Shown here: in pieces, positions 59,178 through 64,000 of the stretch | Numbering within the stretch: the stretch's first letter is position 1 | How the letters are laid out: each line of letters starts with the position of its first letter | Source of the DNA: Pseudidiomarina sp. | GTDB lineage: Bacteria > Pseudomonadota > Gammaproteobacteria > Enterobacterales > Alteromonadaceae | Direction of reading: 5' to 3' | Assembly: GCA_023260975.1 (NCBI GenBank) | Contig: JALQTK010000004.1 | Location: 1-64,000 of the forward strand | DNA: 64,000 bases | The notes under the pieces: model-generated | What the model was told of the DNA's origin: nothing | Databases searched by the model: none | Seen by the model: the letters and a program-made list of their open reading frames with translations, nothing else | Program-made: the position numbers and the translations under genes

Positions 59178-60041
59178 ATGACAGCTCAACTGATTGACGG
59201 AAAAGGTGTTGCTCAACAGGTTCGCGACCAAGTAAAACAGCGAGTTGATGAGCGCTTAGCGGCCGGTTTACGAGCACCGAGTTTAGCCGTCATATTAGTC
59301 GGCAACGATGCCGCTTCGGAAGTTTATGTCGGCAGCAAGCGTCGTGGCTGTGAAGAAGTTGGTATTCGCTCGCTTGCCTACGACCTGCCAGCCAACACCC
59401 CGCAAGCCGAGCTCGAGGCGCTGATCGACCAGCTCAATGGCGATGCTGAAGTGGACGGTATTTTGCTGCAACTACCACTACCAGAAACACTCAATGCCCA
59501 AGCCATGCTTGAGCGCATCAACCCGTACAAAGACGTCGATGGCTTTCACCCGTTCAATATGGGTCGCTTAGCGCAACGCAATCCAGCCCTGCGACCGTGC
59601 ACCCCGCGCGGGGTGATGACCTTGTTTGACGCAATAAAATTACCCTTGCACGGCCTTAATGCGGTGGTTGTCGGCGCCTCGAACATTGTCGGTCGGCCGA
59701 TGGCGCTGGAATTACTGTTAGGCGGCGCAACGACCACCGTTTGCCATCGCTTTACCCATGATTTACAAGCCCACGTTGAACGCGCTGATATCGTGGTGGT
59801 GGCGGTCGGTAAGCCAAATTTTATTCCCGGTGCTTGGATCAAGCCAGGCGCTACCGTCATCGATGTCGGTATTAACCGCCTCGCCGATGGTCGTCTGGTT
59901 GGCGATGTTGAATTCGCTGCAGCACGTCAGCGCGCGGCCTTCATTACCCCAGTGCCGGGCGGCGTTGGGCCAATGACTGTGGCAACGCTACTACAGAACA
60001 CCCTGCAAGCATGTGATAGCTGGCATGCACCGCAGCCCTAA
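59178..60041 (+). CDS. folD: bifunctional methylenetetrahydrofolate dehydrogenase/cyclohydrolase
   Basis: A 287-residue enzyme interconverting methylene-, methenyl- and formyl-tetrahydrofolate with NADP. The catalytic lysine is K54 in [14 protein letters not shown], followed by the folate-binding LLQLPLP and [13 protein letters not shown] motifs and the nucleotide motif [20 protein letters not shown] 59178 matches the family start; a longer upstream frame has no homology. It converges with and overlaps the TadE-like gene at its 3' end (stop codons overlap). Confidence 0.97.
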   Translation: MTAQLIDGKGVAQQVRDQVKQRVDERLAAGLRAPSLAVILVGNDAASEVYVGSKRRGCEEVGIRSLAYDLPANTPQAELEALIDQLNGDAEVDGILLQLPLPETLNAQAMLERINPYKDVDGFHPFNMGRLAQRNPALRPCTPRGVMTLFDAIKLPLHGLNAVVVGASNIVGRPMALELLLGGATTTVCHRFTHDLQAHVERADIVVVAVGKPNFIPGAWIKPGATVIDVGINRLADGRLVGDVEFAAARQRAAFITPVPGGVGPMTVATLLQNTLQACDSWHAPQP

Positions 60042-60673
60042 TCAGCGCCAGTATAATCGCTTAATAGCGGCCCCTGTAAGCGATAACGTAGCCCCCACAA
60101 CGGCGCTTGACTGAGTGCTTGGCGCTGTTGACAAAAGCCCTGCACGGGGTTGGCCCAGCGCTGACGCAAAGCCGCTAATGCCTCAGCCGCAAGGGGCACG
60201 CGTAACGGCATACACCACCAAATTTCTAACTCAATAGTGCGTGCCGCAACATAGGCTTTGGCATCGTTGCTGAGCTGATAGCGTAAGCCATTATGGTCCA
60301 GCGCAATCACGCCACCCTGCTGTTGTAGTTGGGCCTTGGTCGGTTGCAGCACCTCAATACGCGAGCCCCAACGTGACCATAGTTGACTGCGCCCCAGCGC
60401 GACCAATAAGCGCGCATAGTCAGACTGGTCATTGTTGACGGTGTTGCTCAACTGCGGTTGCACGGCCGCCATACCTGCGGCCAGAGTTGTACGCATCGCC
60501 GTGCTATTAAGCCCCTGAATAGCGCCACTGCGCAGCGCATAATTACTGGCCGTGGATAAATTCAATTGCCACCAGCTGATCCACACTAATTGCACCATTA
60601 ACAGGCTGGCGAGTAACACTAACGGCAGCAGCAGCATGGTTTCAATCACCGCCTGACCGCGCTGGCCGGTCAT
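60038..60673 (-). CDS. TadE-like pseudopilin
   Basis: A 211-residue protein starting [28 protein letters not shown], which is the TadE/TadG form: prepilin-type glycine G6 followed by x4-E11 and a hydrophobic helix (about residues 11-30). The rest is periplasmic, with a Trp-rich segment and two cysteines (C167-type region CMPL and FCQQ). ATG 60673 overlaps the upstream gene by 4 bp (ATGA); a longer start would lie within it. It is the last gene of the pilus cluster. TadE-like minor pilins are usually parts of tight adherence pili, so its presence in a GspE/GspF/prepilin cluster is unusual. Confidence 0.65.
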   Translation of the reverse strand: MTGQRGQAVIETMLLLPLVLLASLLMVQLVWISWWQLNLSTASNYALRSGAIQGLNSTAMRTTLAAGMAAVQPQLSNTVNNDQSDYARLLVALGRSQLWSRWGSRIEVLQPTKAQLQQQGGVIALDHNGLRYQLSNDAKAYVAARTIELEIWWCMPLRVPLAAEALAALRQRWANPVQGFCQQRQALSQAPLWGLRYRLQGPLLSDYTGAD

Positions 60674-61389
60674 TGGCAACCGCCAGCCTGAACACACGCT
60701 TGCCATAATGTGGCGTAGTCATTAATACGTTGCAGTAAGCGCTGCAAATCGCCGGCTGGAGTGTGTACCCGAGCAACAAACAATTGATCGGCATGGAGAG
60801 TATGCACACGGGCATCACTCACCAACAACTGGTGAGCGGTTAAATCAGTTATGCTGGCTTTTTCGGCGGTTAAGTTACCGATCCCTACTAAGCCGTGATC
60901 ACGCATATCGAGATTGCTGGCAAGCCGATTTAAATGCGGCTTATCGGGTCGTGCTACACGGTGTAAATAATCCTCATAATTAACCTGCGCGAGCGGTTGC
61001 CATTGACTTATGCTGACCACTTGCGCCTGCTGGGTAGCACCCTGAAAGTGGCTGGCAAACCAGGCGGCCTGGGCTTGACTCGGGGCGGTTATTTGCCAAC
61101 GTAACAGCGCGTCCTGCTGAGTTAATTGCCAGCCCTGCTGCCAGGGTAGACTGAGCTTCGCTGCTTGCTGCTCGGTTATCAGTTCGCTGACAGCCAGCGG
61201 TGGTCGCCCCTGTTGTAACCAAAACTGTTCAGCAGCCTGCAGCAGATACTCGGTATGTTGCAACCACTGCTGACGTTGTTCAAGGCGCTGCTGATGCTGC
61301 CACCACTGCCCACTCATCAGTAATAATGCAGCAAATAAGCTCACCACGGCGATAAACTCAAGCAACAAAAAACCGCGTGTAGATTGCAT
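60670..61389 (-). CDS. prepilin with PilV-like C-terminal domain
   Basis: A 239-residue protein with a prepilin leader STRGFLLLEFIAVVSLFAALLL (G6, F7, E11 = residue +5). Behind it is a long domain with HLNRLASNLDMRDHGLVGIGNLTAEKASI, resembling the conserved region of R64/pilV-type tip adhesins in which N..N-LDM-G-N-I repeats occur. C-terminus [10 protein letters not shown] has a cysteine pair. It is adjacent to the 69-residue prepilin (stop and start within a few bases) and couples to the TadE gene. Likely a minor pilin/tip protein; the PilV resemblance is by motif only. Confidence 0.55.
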   Translation of the reverse strand: MQSTRGFLLLEFIAVVSLFAALLLMSGQWWQHQQRLEQRQQWLQHTEYLLQAAEQFWLQQGRPPLAVSELITEQQAAKLSLPWQQGWQLTQQDALLRWQITAPSQAQAAWFASHFQGATQQAQVVSISQWQPLAQVNYEDYLHRVARPDKPHLNRLASNLDMRDHGLVGIGNLTAEKASITDLTAHQLLVSDARVHTLHADQLFVARVHTPAGDLQRLLQRINDYATLWQACVQAGGCQ

Positions 61390-61599
61390 TTAGCTTGTTC
61401 CCGAACGCTGTAACAACTGCCGTTGCTGCGCCTGTAAGCGCAACAACTGCAGTTCGGCTTTGCCGCTAGCAAGCGCTGGAAAAGCACTCAGGCTAGCGCG
61501 TGGGCTTACCACGAAAGCATGCCACAGCGCACTCAAAGCGCTGATGAGTATAACCACCAGCAGCAACTCAAACACGGCAAAACCACGTCGATCAGCCAT
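61390..61599 (-). CDS. short prepilin-like protein (69 aa)
   Basis: A 69-residue protein with prepilin leader MADRRGFAVFELLLVVILISALSALW (cleavage after G6, E at +5) and a short Leu/Gln/Arg-rich tail. It is much shorter than a normal pilin. ATG 61599 begins right at the leader. Four bp after the major pilin-like gene and immediately before the PilV-like gene. It could be a minor pseudopilin or assembly factor. Confidence 0.55.
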   Translation of the reverse strand: MADRRGFAVFELLLVVILISALSALWHAFVVSPRASLSAFPALASGKAELQLLRLQAQQRQLLQRSGTS

Positions 61600-61603
61600 T
61601 CGA

Positions 61604-62044
61604 CTAGCCCTGAAAGCTGAGCACCAGATTACCGTTACTAAAGTCCGTATCGAGTGCATAATCGGCAAAATCGCGCGCTAAACGTGCACCCTCACCGACT
61701 TGATCGATACCCGACATCACCACGATATACCGCGAGCTATCGGCACTATCGGCTTCGACACTAATATCACCACCCCATGGGTTCAGCCCACTACCGGTTC
61801 CCCAGGTTTCCGGTACCGCAGCAATACCAGACATTGAGGCGACACTAATGCCTGTGAAATCACCGTTCTTCGGTCGCCACAACAAAATACCCGATTGAAT
61901 AGTAATAATTTGACTTTTGGCCTCACTCACCCGTGAATTTCCCACCGCCCAATCACGCGCAGCCAAACTGCCGATCGTCGCAATAGCAATAATTGCTAAC
62001 ACCGTTAATACTTCGATAAAGGTAAAACCTCGTTGCTTCTGCAT
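61604..62044 (-). CDS. type IV pilin-like protein (major pilin candidate)
   Basis: A 146-residue pilin with leader MQKQRG/FTFIEVLTVLAIIAIATIG, E5 after cleavage, and a globular domain (SLAARDWAVGNSRVSEAKSQIITIQSGILLW...). It lacks the C-terminal disulfide loop of classical PilA. An AAGGAG ribosome-binding site 8 nt before ATG 62044 and a ~60-bp gap before it suggest high expression. Best guess: the major pilin of the cluster. Confidence 0.7.
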   Translation of the reverse strand: MQKQRGFTFIEVLTVLAIIAIATIGSLAARDWAVGNSRVSEAKSQIITIQSGILLWRPKNGDFTGISVASMSGIAAVPETWGTGSGLNPWGGDISVEADSADSSRYIVVMSGIDQVGEGARLARDFADYALDTDFSNGNLVLSFQG

Positions 62045-62105
62045 TGGTAACACTCCTTGTCAATTAACTTCTCTACGTTTCGATTAACTTAGCGTTAACC
62101 CTTGG

Positions 62106-63128
62106 TTACATCATGGTCTGCTGAGTGACTGCCATGAGCATTGATCCCATACCGCCGAGAACTAATGTCATTAACAGAAAAATCAGCCCATAGCACATTA
62201 TCTGTAGCGCTATTCGCAAGCGCAGCAGAGCATCAATCGCATCTGCTGTTGCATAGCTGGCAACGCGCAGTAAGGTGCCATGTTCAGTTGCATTTCGGCT
62301 GCCATTACTGAGCCGAAATAACATTCGTGGTGACAGCAGAGCGCTGCCAAATACTCCGGCAAGTTGCCGCTCTCCCTGCGCTAAACGACGACGCATATGC
62401 AGCGTCACATAGCATAAGCTGCCGGCACCAAAGCGCTCGACGGCTTGCAGCGCCCGATCAAGATTCAACCGCGCTTGTAACAGCACGGTGATGGTTTGTA
62501 ATAACAACACCGCATCAAAATAACGCCGAATGCGAAATGCCCCAAGCTGAGCCAAACGGCGACACCAACCCCAGCGCCAATCGATCAGCAGCGCCGGACC
62601 CCAGGCGACTATCAGCATCAGCAACACCAGCAGTAACATCAGCAGTAAACTCGGGCCAGCACTGATCACCAACAGCAACTCACTAAGCCACGGCCAATCG
62701 GCTGCTGGCAACCCAGTCGCCAGCTTAGGCATTACCTGGCGACCAATCACTAAACTGGCAATAGCACTAATCACCAGCATAATCAGTGGGTAAATCAGCG
62801 GTCGCCAAAACTGTTGCTGGGCCTGCTGACGCTGCTGCTCAAACTGCTGGTGCTGCTGCAACAACCGCTCTAACACACCACTATGCTCGCCAACGCTGAC
62901 CAACATACACAAATCGCGGTCAAACCACTGCGGTAGCACCGTAGCAAAGCTCTGACCCTGATTCAAAGCCTGCACGATACCCGCACTGAGCGCCAGTTCA
63001 TCAGCAAGCCGATAATGCTGCGCATGCTGAGCCAATTCGCCACAGGCTTGCAGCGGACTCAAGCCATCCTGCAGCGCCAGCGCAAAATCCTCTAACAAGG
63101 CTAGTTGCCGTGAGCGCGCTAATCGCAT
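62106..63128 (-). CDS. GspF/PilC-family inner membrane pilus assembly protein
   Basis: A 340-residue polytopic protein of the PilC/GspF fold (two repeats, about three membrane helices). Recognisable parts are the first repeat LLEDFALALQDGLSPLQACGEL, then VSVGEHSGVLERLLQQHQQFEQQRQ, the helix PLIYPLIMLVISAIASLVIG, the second repeat with RYFDAVLLLQTITVLLQARLNLDRAL, and a C-terminal helix. ATG 63128 is chosen; it overlaps the ATPase gene by 10 bp. It is the platform protein for pilus assembly. Confidence 0.85.
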   Translation of the reverse strand: MRLARSRQLALLEDFALALQDGLSPLQACGELAQHAQHYRLADELALSAGIVQALNQGQSFATVLPQWFDRDLCMLVSVGEHSGVLERLLQQHQQFEQQRQQAQQQFWRPLIYPLIMLVISAIASLVIGRQVMPKLATGLPAADWPWLSELLLVISAGPSLLLMLLLVLLMLIVAWGPALLIDWRWGWCRRLAQLGAFRIRRYFDAVLLLQTITVLLQARLNLDRALQAVERFGAGSLCYVTLHMRRRLAQGERQLAGVFGSALLSPRMLFRLSNGSRNATEHGTLLRVASYATADAIDALLRLRIALQIMCYGLIFLLMTLVLGGMGSMLMAVTQQTMM

Positions 63129-64000
63129 AACTGTGCCTGCCGTTGCAACTGGCACTCGAGTGAGCGCCAACCGCCAGCAATCAGCTGTTGCCGATAGTCG
63201 CCCAAGGTATCGCCGGCCAACGCTTGGCCTAGCGCCTGATCAACGCGCAGCACTTCCATTACCAGTCGCCGACCGCTACTGCCGCTGTGCTGACAATGCT
63301 CGCAACCGACGCCATCGCAGTGACTGCAGGTGCTCGCCACCAAACGTTGCGCAACGATTCCGCGCAGCACCCCAGGTTGTGCCAATGCGGTTGCCACCAA
63401 ACCTAAATCGAGTAGGCGTTGCAGCACCCCGAAACAATCATGGGCATGAATCGTAGCAGTCACCAAGTGACCCGTCAGCGCAGCGCTATAAGCCGCATGT
63501 GCGGTTGCACTATCACGAATTTCACTAATCGAAATAACATCTGGATCTTCGCGCAACGCCACCTTGACCATATTGGCGAAATTCAATTCCGGATGATCGG
63601 CTAGCACTGGCTTTTGCTCGATGTGCGGCTGAATGATTTCGATCGGGTCTTCTAAACTAATGACCTTGTAACTGCTTGGTAGCTCACGATTAAGTGCTGC
63701 TAAGGTGGTGGTCTTACCCTGGCCGGTTGGTCCGGCAATGATGATTAAGCCAGCTGGCTGCTGCAGCAACTGCTGCAGCTGTTGTCGCTGCTCTACGGCT
63801 ATGCCTAGCTCAGATAAATCAGCGATCTGCGCCTGTTCACGCTGAATTCGCATGGTGACCGCAAAGCCATTGCGGGTGGGTGATTTTTGCACGCGCAAGC
63901 GGATACCTTGTGGTTGACCGTTAGTAAACACCTGCAGATTTATACTGGCACTGGATAGCCGTTGCTCATCAAACAGCTCATGAAAATCATCGGAGCGGGT
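63119..64000 (-). CDS. GspE/PilB-type assembly ATPase (partial at right edge)
   Basis: The gene continues past the window; its C-terminal ~290 residues are seen. Walker A is GPTGQGKTTT (Gln where Ser is usual), followed by an Asp box (SLEDPIEI), Walker B DPDVISISEIRD (serine/isoleucine where GEIRD is preceded by MVG), a His box (TGHLVTATIHAHD) and a tetracysteine zinc site CSHCDGVGCEHC. It powers pilin polymerisation in the inner membrane. The frame is open from the edge at 64000; nothing is truncated inside the window. Confidence 0.85.
   Translation of the reverse strand, partial: TRSDDFHELFDEQRLSSASINLQVFTNGQPQGIRLRVQKSPTRNGFAVTMRIQREQAQIADLSELGIAVEQRQQLQQLLQQPAGLIIIAGPTGQGKTTTLAALNRELPSSYKVISLEDPIEIIQPHIEQKPVLADHPELNFANMVKVALREDPDVISISEIRDSATAHAAYSAALTGHLVTATIHAHDCFGVLQRLLDLGLVATALAQPGVLRGIVAQRLVASTCSHCDGVGCEHCQHSGSSGRRLVMEVLRVDQALGQALAGDTLGDYRQQLIAGGWRSLECQLQRQAQLCD

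Overview
The window is a stretch of gene-dense chromosome from a gammaproteobacterium, most likely a marine member of the Alteromonadales (an Idiomarina/Pseudidiomarina/Aliidiomarina-like genome). This rests on gene order (dacA-dat-ybeD-lipB-lipA; rpsO-pnp-nlpI; rimP-nusA-infB-rbfA-truB; secG-tpiA-glmM-folP-ftsH-rlmE; tig-clpP-clpX-lon-hupB-tRNA-Asp-ppiD; fadIJ; a MoxR/Bat operon) and on protein lengths and catalytic residue numbering that match E. coli. The species is an inference; no rRNA is present.

Layout. 1-3.4 kb (+): end of dacA, then D-amino-acid transaminase and a tightly overlapped lipoate operon, then a MAPEG-family membrane protein. 3.4-20.3 kb (-): a secreted HExxH-type putative protease overlapping nlpI; pnp and rpsO; the translation/transcription-factor operon truB-rbfA-infB-nusA-rimP; tRNA-fMet and tRNA-Leu(GAG); secG-tpiA; glmM-folP; ftsH-rlmE. 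20.4-21.6 kb: yhbY and a divergent pair of small phage-like regulators (CI-like and Ner-like) inserted where yhbY and greA are normally neighbours. 21.6-32.7 kb (-): greA-carB-carA, a dicarboxylate/amino-acid symporter, an M48 lipoprotein protease, and dnaJ-dnaK-grpE. 32.8-38.7 kb (+): nadK, SOS-regulated recN, bamE and a large M16 protease. 38.7-42.1 kb (-): fadJ-fadI. 42.3-49.1 kb (+): a six-gene MoxR/DUF58/DUF4381/VWA/VWA-TPR/BatD operon. 49.2-58.8 kb (-): ppiD, tRNA-Asp, hupB, lon, clpX, clpP, tig, and a Sel1-like secreted protein. 58.9-64 kb: tRNA-Pro, folD (+), then the distal part of a type IV pilus-like cluster (-) that runs off the window: ATPase, GspF/PilC protein, three prepilins and a TadE-like protein.

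How the parts fit. The window is rich in protein quality control: DnaK-DnaJ-GrpE, trigger factor, ClpXP, Lon, FtsH, PpiD, BamE, NlpI and three further predicted metalloproteases. Four of these loci (grpE, dnaK, lon, rlmE-ftsH) carry promoters resembling the sigma-32 consensus, with TTGAA-type -35 and CCCCATAT-type -10 elements 12-14 nt apart, so a heat-shock regulon can be read from the DNA. Other readable regulation includes a LexA box at recN, a FadR-like palindrome at fadI, a candidate attenuator before carA, and many intrinsic terminators.

The least ordinary elements are the pilus-like cluster with a PilV-like minor pilin (60.0-64 kb), the CI/Ner-like divergent switch (20.7-21.6 kb), and the NlpI-linked predicted secreted protease (3.4-4.2 kb).
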